A stretch of 64,000 nt of DNA, from NCBI RefSeq assembly GCF_023051145.1, contig NZ_JALKFS010000005.1, positions 806,001 through 870,000 of the forward strand. Reading direction: 5' to 3'. The translations under genes and the position numbers were made by a program. The notes below the pieces were generated by a model, which ran no database searches, was not told where the DNA came from, and saw nothing but the letters and a program-made list of their open reading frames with translations. The stretch is from Williamsia sp. DF01-3 (GTDB taxonomy: Bacteria > Actinomycetota > Actinomycetes > Mycobacteriales > Mycobacteriaceae). Shown here in pieces: positions 1-7,400 of this stretch. Position 1 is the first letter of the stretch; each line of letters opens with the position of its first letter.

Positions 1-404
1 GCACCGAACCCGGCGCCGGCGCCGGTGGTGGTGCGCACCGTGATCGGCACAGGTGTTCTGCCGCCGGACATGTAGCGCAATTTGGCGGCATGGTTGATCA
101 ACTGATCCGATGCCACGGTCAGGAAGTTCATCAGCATGATCTCGGCGACCGGTCGCATCCCTGCGATGGCTGCCCCGATGGCGGCGCCCATGATCGCCTG
201 CTCGGTGATGGGTGTGCGGCGAACACGGTCGGACCCGTATTTGGTCTCGAGGCCTTTGTGGATACCGAATCCACCGCCTTTCGGATCTTGGATGTCCTCG
301 CCGAGCTCGAACACCGAGCTGTCCAGACCCAAGGCCACGTCCAGCGCATCGTTGATCGCCGCGGCCATCATCAGTTTTCGGTCGGTGACGGTATCGACAC
401 TCAT
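1..404 (-). CDS. 2-oxoacid dehydrogenase E1 component, beta subunit (partial, runs off left edge)
   Basis: Beta subunit of a thiamine-diphosphate-dependent 2-oxoacid dehydrogenase (pyruvate, acetoin or branched-chain type). The first 134 residues are visible; the rest lies beyond base 1. The N-terminus reads MSVDTVTDRKLMMAAAINDA, followed by FELGEDIQDPKGG and later RTPITEQAIMGAAIGAA, TVASDQLINHAAK and RTTTGAG, all typical of the transketolase-like pyrimidine-binding domain. The ATG overlaps the stop of the upstream alpha-subunit gene in an ATGA (401-404), so the subunits are translationally coupled and form the alpha2beta2 E1. The substrate cannot be decided; acetoin/pyruvate-like annotation is most common for such stand-alone pairs. 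No E2 or E3 is visible in the window. Confidence 0.9.
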   Translation of the reverse strand, partial: MSVDTVTDRKLMMAAAINDALDVALGLDSSVFELGEDIQDPKGGGFGIHKGLETKYGSDRVRRTPITEQAIMGAAIGAAIAGMRPVAEIMLMNFLTVASDQLINHAAKLRYMSGGRTPVPITVRTTTGAGAGFG

Positions 405-1396
405 CGGGCGATCTCCTCTGCGTAAACATCCGTGGTCAGTTCGGAAATGTCGGGAAGGGGCTGTTCGAGTGCCCAGCCGGCAGCATCATCGACCTCGTCG
501 CGAGCGGCCTGGTCGATTGCATCGAGTTCTGCTGCGCTGGCGATGGATTCGGCGATCAGCCGGGATCGGTACAGGGGTACTGGGTCGGCTTCGAGCGCCG
601 CGGCGAACTCGTCTTCGGGAATGTACTCACCGTTGTCACCGAAGTTGTGCCCGCAGAACCGGTAGGTCACAGCTTCGAGCAGGGTAGGGCCCTCGCCGCG
701 GCGTGCGCGATCGATGGCGTCCGCGGAGGCCTTGTACAGCGCGATCGGATCGTTTCCGTCCACTGTCACCCCGGGCATCGAGTACGCGACCGCGCGGTCG
801 GCGACGTCGGTCACGGATGTCCCGCCGGCAAGGGGCGTGTATTCGGCCCACTTGTTGTTCTGACAGACGAACACCACCGGGAGTTTCCAGATGGTCGCCA
901 GGTTCAGGCTCTCGTGGAATGCGCCGATGTTGCTGGCACCGTCACCGAAGTTGACCACTGTGACCTGGTCTGTTCCGCGCATCTGTGATGCCAGGGCCAA
1001 CCCGTTTGCGATGGGCAGGCCCGATCCGACCACTCCGGTGGTCACCATCAGCCCGTGCTGAGGCGAGGTGACGTGCATCGGCCCGCCCTTGCCCCTGCAG
1101 GTACCGGTGGCCCGGCCGAGGTATTCGGCCCAGAGATCGCGCAGCGGAATGCCTTTGGCGACCTGATCGTGCAGGCCGCGGTAGGTGGTGACGACGTAAT
1201 CGTCGGCACGCAGGTGTGCGGCGACGGACGCGGCCGCGAACTCTTGCCCGCGCGGCGAGTAGTACATGCCGCTGATCTCGCCGCTCAACATCAGCGAGCG
1301 ATACTTCTCGTCGAACGCCAGGATCCGTACCGCCGTTCGGTACAGACCGATGGCCGTGTCGACGTCGACATCGACGCCGGATTCGGTCGTGGTCAT
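401..1396 (-). CDS. 2-oxoacid dehydrogenase E1 component, alpha subunit (TPP-dependent)
   Basis: A 331-aa alpha subunit of a TPP-dependent E1 (PDH/acetoin dehydrogenase/BCKDH superfamily), which decarboxylates a 2-oxoacid or cleaves acetoin. The Mg-TPP motif is clear: GDGASNIGAF starts at residue 151 and ends in QNN at 179-181. GKGGPMH at 102-108 is the conserved loop before the active site. Length is standard for the family. It is the first gene of a minus-strand pair, with a 4-nt overlap to the beta subunit. Palindromic sites at 1537-1565, about 140 nt upstream, are candidate control elements. The specific substrate is unresolved; an acetoin or short-chain 2-oxoacid is likely. Confidence 0.9.
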   Translation of the reverse strand: MTTTESGVDVDVDTAIGLYRTAVRILAFDEKYRSLMLSGEISGMYYSPRGQEFAAASVAAHLRADDYVVTTYRGLHDQVAKGIPLRDLWAEYLGRATGTCRGKGGPMHVTSPQHGLMVTTGVVGSGLPIANGLALASQMRGTDQVTVVNFGDGASNIGAFHESLNLATIWKLPVVFVCQNNKWAEYTPLAGGTSVTDVADRAVAYSMPGVTVDGNDPIALYKASADAIDRARRGEGPTLLEAVTYRFCGHNFGDNGEYIPEDEFAAALEADPVPLYRSRLIAESIASAAELDAIDQAARDEVDDAAGWALEQPLPDISELTTDVYAEEIAR

Positions 1397-1536
1397 AGTG
1401 CCTCCTGCTCAGATGGGCTGGGAACCACCGAGGCTCGGTCATGACCGAGCGGCCTTCGACGGGGTCTCACCGCGCCGAGAGCGCGGTTACCGGTCGGGAT
1501 GCCGGCGGATCCAAGCAATCAATCAATCGATCGATT

Positions 1537-1565
1537 ACATAGTGGAATCTATGTGACCCGGGTCA
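1537..1565. promoter_or_regulatory. Adjacent palindromes upstream of the E1 alpha gene
   Basis: ACATAG (1537-1542) and CTATGT (1549-1554) form a 6-bp inverted repeat with a 6-nt spacer. Immediately after it, TGACCCGGGTCA (1554-1565) is a perfect 12-bp palindrome. Just upstream, AATCGATCGATT (1525-1536) is also self-complementary. The cluster sits about 140-170 nt upstream of the E1 alpha start on its strand. Candidate operator; the cognate regulator is unknown. Confidence 0.4.
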
Positions 1566-1845
1566 TAGAAGTCAAGTACTCGTGACCGGCTCACTTGTCG
1601 CGGCCGGGCGAGTCCCATCGGTGATCGCGGTTGCGAAAGCGCGACGGGTTCGTGGGAGGCGCGGCGTGCCGGGCTCGCGCGATGGCCGGGCGCTCATCGG
1701 CAACCACTGTCGCTCAATGGTTCTACCCGAGCGCCGATCGCCTGGTGTTGATCGATCGTGGGCACACGTGTTGGACGGAAAGGGTCCCCAAGGTGCAATC
1801 ATCTGATTCTTTGCCCTGTATTGCTGTCGTGCGCAGCGGGTCTTC

Positions 1846-1890
1846 TTTTTGACACTTTCGACAAAAAAATTTGACGAAAGTGTTTAAATC
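1846..1890. promoter_or_regulatory. Candidate TetR operator: two inverted copies of a (A/T)CGAAAGTGT element
   Basis: ACACTTTCG (1852-1860) and CGAAAGTGT (1875-1883) form a 9-bp inverted repeat with a 14-nt AT-rich spacer, about 45-75 nt upstream of the Rieske gene. Read on the minus strand the left copy is TTTGTCGAAAGTGTCAAAA; on the plus strand the right copy is TTTGACGAAAGTGTTTAAA. Both resemble CTTGACGAAACTGTCAAAA at 30717-30735, in front of a synthetase/isochorismatase pair. Because a TetR gene lies just downstream (2959), autoregulated control of the Rieske-TetR unit is a reasonable inference. Confidence 0.5.
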
Positions 1891-1927
1891 GATGATCAGT
1901 ACACCGACTCAATGAAGGGCGTCCGCG

Positions 1928-2929
1928 ATGGGACAGATACCGAGCATGCAACCGACTGGCTGGTTCCAGGTCGGCTGGAGTACTGACCTCGCTCCTGGCG
2001 AGGTGAAACCGCTGAACTACTTTGCCAGCGAATTGGTGGCGTTTCGCGACCTCGACGGGGTTGTGCACGTGTTGAACGCGCACTGCCAGCACCTCGGTGC
2101 GAACCTGGCGTTCGGCGGATGTGTTGTCGAAGACGGGATCCAGTGCCCATTCCACGGCTGGGTGTGGAACGGCAAGGGGCGTAACGTCCGAATCCCCTAC
2201 GAGACGAAGCCCAACCGTGCACGAAAGGTTCGGTCGTGGCCGGTCACGGAGAAGAACGACTCGATCTACATCTGGCACGATGCGGCCGCCCGCCCGCCGA
2301 TGTGGGAGCTACCGGAGTGGAAAGATGTGCTCGGAGACCACGTGAGAGAACGTTCCTACCATCCGCTCGACGACGCCGGCCGAACCCGATTCGAACGCGT
2401 TCGTGTCCATCCTCAGGTCATCGCCGAGAACGCGGTCGACCCCCATCACTTCCGCTTTGTCCACCACACACCGATCAGCCCGGTCGTACTGCGTGAAGAA
2501 ACCGACGAGAGCACCTGGGCGGCCAAGGTCGGGTTCGGGCGACGGTGGGTTGTCGGCGAAGACCGTCCGGAGGACACCCTCAACACCATCGAGATCTACT
2601 GGTCGGGCATCGGTGTCAGCTTCAACGGCGAAGAGACCAAGGAAGGTGTCCGCGTCATCTCGATCTGCTCTACTCCGGTCGACGCATCCACCTCCGACAT
2701 CTTCGCCACGTACTGGATCGACCGCGGAGGCGACTACGCCGAGCGAGTCGCCGTAGCCAAGATGGCCCTGCCGGACGACATCGCGATCTGGAATCACCAG
2801 GTCTACATGGATCCACCCGGGCTCGCACCGTCCGAAGCCGCCGGGTTCCGGCAGTTGCGCAGGTGGGCGAGTAGCTTCTACCCGGAACATGACGAGGTGG
2901 CGGACATGTCGGTGGCAGGCTCTTCCTGA
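1928..2929 (+). CDS. Rieske [2Fe-2S] non-heme iron oxygenase, oxygenase component (KshA-like)
   Basis: A 333-aa terminal oxygenase of the Rieske family. The Rieske centre is C53-x-H55 (HCQHLGAN) and C73-x2-H76 (CPFHGW). The mononuclear iron motif D-x2-H-x4-H is seen in NAVDPHHFRFVHH (D171, H174, H179). This short layout resembles 3-ketosteroid 9-alpha-hydroxylase oxygenase (KshA) and its relatives, which hydroxylate steroid rings or related alicyclic compounds. A separate ferredoxin reductase (KshB type) is needed and is not present in the window. The next gene is a TetR regulator on the same strand. The substrate is not determinable; steroid-like is an inference from the family and the neighbouring acyl-CoA genes. 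Confidence 0.88.
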   Translation: MGQIPSMQPTGWFQVGWSTDLAPGEVKPLNYFASELVAFRDLDGVVHVLNAHCQHLGANLAFGGCVVEDGIQCPFHGWVWNGKGRNVRIPYETKPNRARKVRSWPVTEKNDSIYIWHDAAARPPMWELPEWKDVLGDHVRERSYHPLDDAGRTRFERVRVHPQVIAENAVDPHHFRFVHHTPISPVVLREETDESTWAAKVGFGRRWVVGEDRPEDTLNTIEIYWSGIGVSFNGEETKEGVRVISICSTPVDASTSDIFATYWIDRGGDYAERVAVAKMALPDDIAIWNHQVYMDPPGLAPSEAAGFRQLRRWASSFYPEHDEVADMSVAGSS

Positions 2930-2958
2930 CCGGCACACCGCGAGTACAGGGGGTGAGA

Positions 2959-3540
2959 ATGCGACAGGACAACGTGCGGGTTCGTAAATCAGACCTCACG
3001 CGGGAGGCCATCCTGAATGCGGGCCGCGCGTCTTTTGCGCGTAAAGGTTTCTCGGGCAGCAGTATCCGGGACATCACCACTCTCGCCGAGGTCACCCGCG
3101 GCAACTTCTACTACTACTTCCCCGACAAACAATCCTTGTTCATCGAACTCGGAACGGTGACGTACAAGGAGGGGATGACGATCGCCGAGTCGTTCGGTGA
3201 CGGCGTGCCTGTTCGCGAGTGGGTGGTCCGCTACTTCGAGTACCTGGACCGCCATGGCGCGTTTGTGATCCGTTCGGTGGAGGATGCGCCCGCAGATCCG
3301 TCCTTTCGCCGGTCTGTGGCAAAACTTCAGCGACGCACCGCGGCAGCCCTCGGCGATCGAATGGCCAAAGATGCGCTCAGGCCGTTCCGGTCGTCTTCGG
3401 CGAGCATCGGGATGACAACGATGGCGATGTTGGAACGTTCGTGGTTGCTCATGCACAGCACCGACGCCCCGGTGGCCTCGGACGACGTGACCGTCGATGC
3501 GGTCGCCGAACTGATCGAGCGAATGCTGGGTGTGGAGTAG
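2959..3540 (+). CDS. TetR/AcrR family transcriptional regulator
   Basis: About 193 aa. The N-terminal helix-turn-helix is typical: REAILNAGRASFARKGFSGS, then IRDITTLAEVTRGNFYYYF and PDKQSLF. The C-terminal ligand domain contains WVVRYFEYLDRHGAF and TTMAMLERSW, both with close counterparts in the TetR at 36022-36675 (WVRQYFSFMDQHGAF, MMAMLDQSY), so the two are paralogues. I chose ATG 2959 because AGGGGG (2948-2953) is well spaced for it; a GTG at 2953 is also in frame. It follows the Rieske gene by about 30 nt and probably controls that unit through the sites at 1846-1890. The ligand is likely a pathway acyl-CoA or acid (inference). Confidence 0.88.
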   Translation: MRQDNVRVRKSDLTREAILNAGRASFARKGFSGSSIRDITTLAEVTRGNFYYYFPDKQSLFIELGTVTYKEGMTIAESFGDGVPVREWVVRYFEYLDRHGAFVIRSVEDAPADPSFRRSVAKLQRRTAAALGDRMAKDALRPFRSSSASIGMTTMAMLERSWLLMHSTDAPVASDDVTVDAVAELIERMLGVE

Positions 3541-3568
3541 TTGTCGTCGGTGTTGTGCGGGCGAGCGG

Positions 3569-3823
3569 TCACCGATCTCGTTCTGGGACCTTACCTTCGC
3601 TGTTGAGGGCGAAGACCTTGCTCGCTTGATGGGTGTCGTTGAACTCCCACAGGCGCACAATGAGATCCCCGTCGAACTCGAACAGAAAGTGGTACATCTG
3701 AGCGTAGTCGGCGCCCTGCACCGTGGTCGCCGCACCCTCTGAGACGACTGCCACCCGGTTGGACTCCGCCGTGAACATGATCGTCCGCTGCTCGATGGGA
3801 GCGCGCAAGAGGTCGTCGTTCAT
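3569..3823 (-). CDS. Half-length SnoaL/NTF2-like protein
   Basis: An 84-aa product matching only the C-terminal half of SnoaL-like/ketosteroid-isomerase-like proteins: RVAVVSEGAATT, YHFLFEFDGDLIVRLWEFND and a final ASKVFAL are the last beta-strands of that cone fold. The N-terminal helices carrying the usual catalytic Asp are missing; full-length members have about 130 aa. A strong ribosome site (AGGAG, about 7 nt before the ATG at 3823) argues that it is translated. It lies between two plus-strand genes in the opposite orientation. It may be a truncated remnant or a minimal dimerising domain. A full-length relative is at 33317-33790. Confidence 0.6.
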   Translation of the reverse strand: MNDDLLRAPIEQRTIMFTAESNRVAVVSEGAATTVQGADYAQMYHFLFEFDGDLIVRLWEFNDTHQASKVFALNSEGKVPERDR

Positions 3824-3988
3824 GCGCTTCTCCTACAGTGAGATTTTCCTCTATTCTAACGAATGATCAAGTGATTCAATCGAAATCGAAGTGTTTGACA
3901 ACTGTGCCGAATCCGGGTGTACGGTCGAATCGCCGACGTTCCGGGGCTGACTCGCCGGGAGCCGGGGAATTCAGAAAGGGCTGATCAC

Positions 3989-4609
3989 ATGTCGCAATTG
4001 CCGGCGATCGATCCACGTACCTCGGCGGTGGTGTGTATCGAATGCCAGCAGGGAATCTTGGGCGAGGGCTCGATACTGCCGGACTTGCAACGTGATTCGG
4101 CACATCTGATACCGGCGATCGGGCTGTTGCTCGATACCGCGAGACGGGCCGGCGCCACCGTGGTGCATGCCACCTTCGAAGGTCCACTGGGCGGGGAGCC
4201 GTCGGGCACGGCAGGGGTGTGGCGCAGCATGGGACCGGCAACGCGCGACTGGACACCAGGGGCGGAGCCCACTGTCGTCATCCCGGAACTGCACGGTGCC
4301 GGCGACCTCGTGATCCCGCGCCACCACGGGCTGTTCCCGACATCGGACTCCGAACTGATCCCGGTCCTGCGCGGGCGCGGTGTGCGGACCGTCGTCCTCG
4401 CCGGGGTGTCGCTGAACCTGGCGATTCCGCACACCGTCGGCGACCTGTCGCAGGCCGGCTTCGGCATCGTCGTGCCTCGCGACGCGGTGGCGGGGACCCC
4501 GCCGGAGTACGGAGAGCAGGTCTTGCGCAACACCGTTGCCCTGATGGGCAGGATCACCACCACCGGCGAGTTGATCGGACAGTGGGCCGGGACCGGCGCG
4601 CGCCTGTGA
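3989..4609 (+). CDS. Isochorismatase-fold protein lacking the canonical Asp-Lys-Cys triad (copy 1)
   Basis: A 206-aa isochorismatase/cysteine-hydrolase-fold protein. The three family signature segments are present but altered in the same way as in its paralogue at 30860-31474. The usual D-x-Q-N start segment is VCIECQQGIL (Asp to Glu). The usual catalytic Lys segment is IPRHHGLF (Lys to Arg). The nucleophile loop is AGVSLNLAIPHTV, with Ala where cysteine hydrolases have Cys. Standard hydrolase chemistry is therefore doubtful. ATG 3989 follows an AAAGGG site; the upstream in-frame extension looks untranslated. It converges on the acyl-CoA synthetase at 4632. Function is unknown; a role in handling an acyl or steroid intermediate is a guess from context. 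Confidence 0.75.
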   Translation: MSQLPAIDPRTSAVVCIECQQGILGEGSILPDLQRDSAHLIPAIGLLLDTARRAGATVVHATFEGPLGGEPSGTAGVWRSMGPATRDWTPGAEPTVVIPELHGAGDLVIPRHHGLFPTSDSELIPVLRGRGVRTVVLAGVSLNLAIPHTVGDLSQAGFGIVVPRDAVAGTPPEYGEQVLRNTVALMGRITTTGELIGQWAGTGARL

Positions 4610-4626
4610 CGGGCTGTGTCGCCCGT
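4609..4626. terminator. Short hairpin between convergent genes
   Basis: ACGGGC (4609-4614) and GCCCGT (4621-4626) form a perfect 6-bp stem with a 6-nt loop in the 22-bp gap between the convergent isochorismatase-fold gene and acyl-CoA synthetase. No U-tract follows. Weak bidirectional terminator candidate. Confidence 0.35.
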
Positions 4627-4631
4627 GTGCG

Positions 4632-6131
4632 TCAGGCGTTCCCGGTGACCGGGCTCAACTCCTGAATCAAGGTGCGACGTAAAATCTTTCCGGTCGCCGT
4701 GGTGGGGAGCGTGTCTCGGAAGATTACCCGGTCGGGGGTGCGGGAACCGCGGAGCGCTTTGCGTGTGAATGCCCGCAGTTCCTCGCCGTCCGGCTCGCTC
4801 CCGGGCTCGGGCACAACAACCGCGACGATGCTCTGACCCCACTGCGGGTCCTCGACGCCGATGACGACCACCTGGTGTACGTGCGGGTGCTCGACGAGCA
4901 CGTCCTCCAATTCGGCAGGCGCGATGTTCTCACCGCCTCGGATGATGGTGTCGTCGGACCGACCGGTGATGAACAGATAGCCGTCGGCGTCGAGAGTTGC
5001 GATGTCCTTGGTGGGAAACCAACCCCGGTCGTCGAGCACCGACCCGATCTCGTCGTACTTGCCCGACACCTGCTCGCCACGGACGAACAACTCGCCCGGT
5101 TCGCCAGGCGCGGCGACCTCGCCGTCGGCGGTGCGGATCTCGAGTTCGATACCGGGTACCGGCCTGCCGACCGAACCCAGTCGCGCGACGACGGCAGGGT
5201 CGGACGATTCTAGGGCCGCTCGGTGGTCGTCCGGGGTCAGGACGGCGATGGTCGAACTCGTCTCGGTGAGACCGTATGCGTTGACGAAACCGACATCGGG
5301 AAGCAGTGAGAGCGCCTTGCGGACCAGTGGCAGGCCGACTTTCGCGCCACCGTAGGCGAGGTTGCGGAGTGTGGGCAGCTCCGCCGGGCGCTGTTCCAAG
5401 GCGCTGATGATCCGGTCGAGCATCGTGGGTACCACCGTGGCGGTGGTGACGCCCTCCTGCCGGACGAGACGAATCCATTCCTGGGGATCGAACCGGCGCA
5501 GGTACACCATCTTGCGTCCGCTGTAGATGTTCGACAGTGCCGCCCCGACCCCGGCGATGTGATAGGGCGGAACGGCGATCAGAACAGCGTCGTTCGGTGC
5601 AGCACTGTCGAACTCGACTGTCTGCATGACGTAGCTGGTGAGGTTGCTGTGAGAGAGCTGAACCGCTTTGGGACGCGATGTGGTGCCGGAGGTGAACAGC
5701 ACCACCGCGAGGTCGTCCGGGTCGACAAACGTGCTGAACTGCTCGGCTGTGTGAGCACGGTCGAGCAACTCCTCGGAATCGAGCAGGCGTCCTGCGGGGA
5801 CATCGACCATGTCTCGGTATTCGAGGTCCACCACGACCAGCGGGTCGGTCAGGCGCGCGATGAGGCTGTTGATGCCCTCGGCGCTCAACCGGTAGTTGAG
5901 CGGCGTGAACGGAATGCCGGCCTGCGCGGACGCGAACAGGAGAAACGGTAGGTGGGCGCCGCCGGTGCCCACGTACACGACATGCTGGGCGCCGGACTCC
6001 GTGATCACGCCGGCGCCACCGGCGGCGACCGTCGCCAGTTCGGACACGGTCAACCTCAACTCGTCGGCGACCACCGCGGTCCGATCCGGATTCGCGGACG
6101 TGGCCATTTCCAACAGGAGTGAGATCGACAC
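4632..6131 (-). CDS. Acyl-CoA synthetase (AMP-dependent, FadD-like)
   Basis: A 499-aa adenylate-forming enzyme that activates a carboxylic acid to acyl-AMP and then acyl-CoA. The P-loop is LFTSGTTSRPK (about residues 146-155). The A5 motif is YGLTETSS. The hinge segment is RSDDTIIRGGENI, and the C-terminal catalytic Lys lies in TTATGKILRR. GTG 6131 is preceded by AAAGGG at good spacing. It is on the minus strand, after the thiolase/HMGCS-like pair, with a 100-nt gap. The window has three more such enzymes (22583, 29065, 40657), so substrate ranges probably differ (ring versus side-chain acid, or chain length). Ligand specificity cannot be read. Confidence 0.9.
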   Translation of the reverse strand: MSISLLLEMATSANPDRTAVVADELRLTVSELATVAAGGAGVITESGAQHVVYVGTGGAHLPFLLFASAQAGIPFTPLNYRLSAEGINSLIARLTDPLVVVDLEYRDMVDVPAGRLLDSEELLDRAHTAEQFSTFVDPDDLAVVLFTSGTTSRPKAVQLSHSNLTSYVMQTVEFDSAAPNDAVLIAVPPYHIAGVGAALSNIYSGRKMVYLRRFDPQEWIRLVRQEGVTTATVVPTMLDRIISALEQRPAELPTLRNLAYGGAKVGLPLVRKALSLLPDVGFVNAYGLTETSSTIAVLTPDDHRAALESSDPAVVARLGSVGRPVPGIELEIRTADGEVAAPGEPGELFVRGEQVSGKYDEIGSVLDDRGWFPTKDIATLDADGYLFITGRSDDTIIRGGENIAPAELEDVLVEHPHVHQVVVIGVEDPQWGQSIVAVVVPEPGSEPDGEELRAFTRKALRGSRTPDRVIFRDTLPTTATGKILRRTLIQELSPVTGNA

Positions 6132-6239
6132 GCTTGACCCTTTCGATGGCCCTTCGGATGTGCAGAGTCCGACGCTACACCAAAGAGCTAGACGATTAAA
6201 CTGTTTGTCGCGAACCTGATACCGGACCGAAAGCCGGGG

Positions 6240-7400
6240 TCAGCCTCGTTCGTTGGACAAGATGGTCACGGCCGACACCGCGGTCGGTCCTCCGATGTTG
6301 TGGGCAAGTGCAATTCGAGCACCGTCGACCTGATTCTCCGATTCGCCACGCAGCTGGTTGAACAGCTCGTAGCACTGCGCCACACCGGTGGCGCCAGGCG
6401 GATGGCCCTTCGCCTTCAGTCCGCCGCTCGGGTTGATCGGGATCAATCCGCCCACATAGTGCTCGCGTGACTCGACCAGCTTGTACGCCTCGAAGCGGTT
6501 CGCGAAGCCGAGGTCCTCGTAACTGATCAACTCCACGCCGGTGAAGCAGTCGTGGACTTCGGCGACATCGATGTCGGCGGGGGTCACACCGGCCATCGTC
6601 ATGGCGGCCTTGGCAGCCTTGACGGTGGGCGGGAAGGTGGTCATGTCCTTCTTGTGCTGGTGCATCACCCGGTCCATCCCCAGGCCGACGCCACGTACCC
6701 ATACGGGGCGATCGGTGAACCGGTCCACGGCATCCTCGGAGGCCAGGATGACCGCCGCTGCGCCGTCGCTCTGCGGTGTGCAGTCGTAGAGCCCGAACGG
6801 CGCCACAACCGTGGGAGCCGCCAACGCTTGCTCGACCGTGATCTCGTAGCGCAGCTGAGCCTTCGGGTTGTTCACGGCGTGGAAATGGTTCTTGACCGCG
6901 ACCATCGCCATGTGTTCTTTCGTGGCCGGTGATTCGTGGAGATACCGCGTCACGTGCAATGCGAAATTCGCCGGCGCCACCAGGCCGAGGGGGTAGTCCC
7001 ACGCATTGTCGCGGGTCATGGCGGCCCATTCCCAGAACGTGGTGTTCGACGCCGTCTCGCGCACCTTGTCCGCGCCGACGACAAGCGCCACATCGTAGAG
7101 CCCTGACGCGATGGCGAGCGTGGCGTTGCGGATGGCGTCGTTTCCGGTGGCGCACGCGTTCTCCACGCGGGTCACCGGGATGTCGGTCAGGTCGAGGGTG
7201 TCGGCGAGGATGCCCGACGGGAAGCCGTCGGTGGTGGCGAGCTCACCGAACCAGGCAGCCTCGATGTCAGACTTGCTGAGCCCTTTGTCGACGTTGGACG
7301 CGGCCTCGGCGTACGCCATCGGGATGAGGTCTTTGATGCCGAGGTCGAAATGCTCGGCGAATGGCGTCATCCCGGCGCCGACGATCGCAACTTTCCTCAT
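6240..7400 (-). CDS. SCP-x type thiolase / lipid-transfer protein with active-site Cys
   Basis: A 386-aa protein of the SCP-x/Ltp thiolase family. It keeps the nucleophilic cysteine segment ENACATGNDAIRNA and the histidine segment EVHDCFTGVELI; the C-terminal GGLKAKGHPPGATG is the family loop. With Cys and His retained, thiolytic cleavage is plausible, unlike the aldolase-like homologues at 25667 and 37379. The ATG (7400) overlaps the stop of the upstream HMGCS-like/OB-fold gene (ATGA, 7397-7400), so the two products probably form a complex. Thiolase/DUF35 pairing is known from steroid aldolases and archaeal acetoacetyl-CoA thiolase/HMG-CoA synthase complexes. The substrate is unknown. Confidence 0.87.
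   Translation of the reverse strand: MRKVAIVGAGMTPFAEHFDLGIKDLIPMAYAEAASNVDKGLSKSDIEAAWFGELATTDGFPSGILADTLDLTDIPVTRVENACATGNDAIRNATLAIASGLYDVALVVGADKVRETASNTTFWEWAAMTRDNAWDYPLGLVAPANFALHVTRYLHESPATKEHMAMVAVKNHFHAVNNPKAQLRYEITVEQALAAPTVVAPFGLYDCTPQSDGAAAVILASEDAVDRFTDRPVWVRGVGLGMDRVMHQHKKDMTTFPPTVKAAKAAMTMAGVTPADIDVAEVHDCFTGVELISYEDLGFANRFEAYKLVESREHYVGGLIPINPSGGLKAKGHPPGATGVAQCYELFNQLRGESENQVDGARIALAHNIGGPTAVSAVTILSNERG

Larger units (their letters stand above)
1397..1927. other. Divergent intergenic region between E1 alpha and the Rieske gene
   Basis: 531 bp without a convincing gene; the open frames here lack a ribosome-binding site and family resemblance. It must hold two divergent promoters. 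Near the E1 side lie two palindromes (1537-1565). Near the Rieske side lies an AT-rich stretch with two inverted copies of a motif (1846-1890). Between about 1570 and 1800 I see no recognisable element. Confidence 0.6.

Noticed and set aside
1517-1536. Tandem AATC units as a possible repeat array
   Set aside because: Only three short units; they merge into a palindrome and do not form a repeat locus.
1572-1852. Several 70-80-aa open frames on both strands in the E1/Rieske gap
   Set aside because: No ribosome sites, Arg-rich composition and no similarity to known families.
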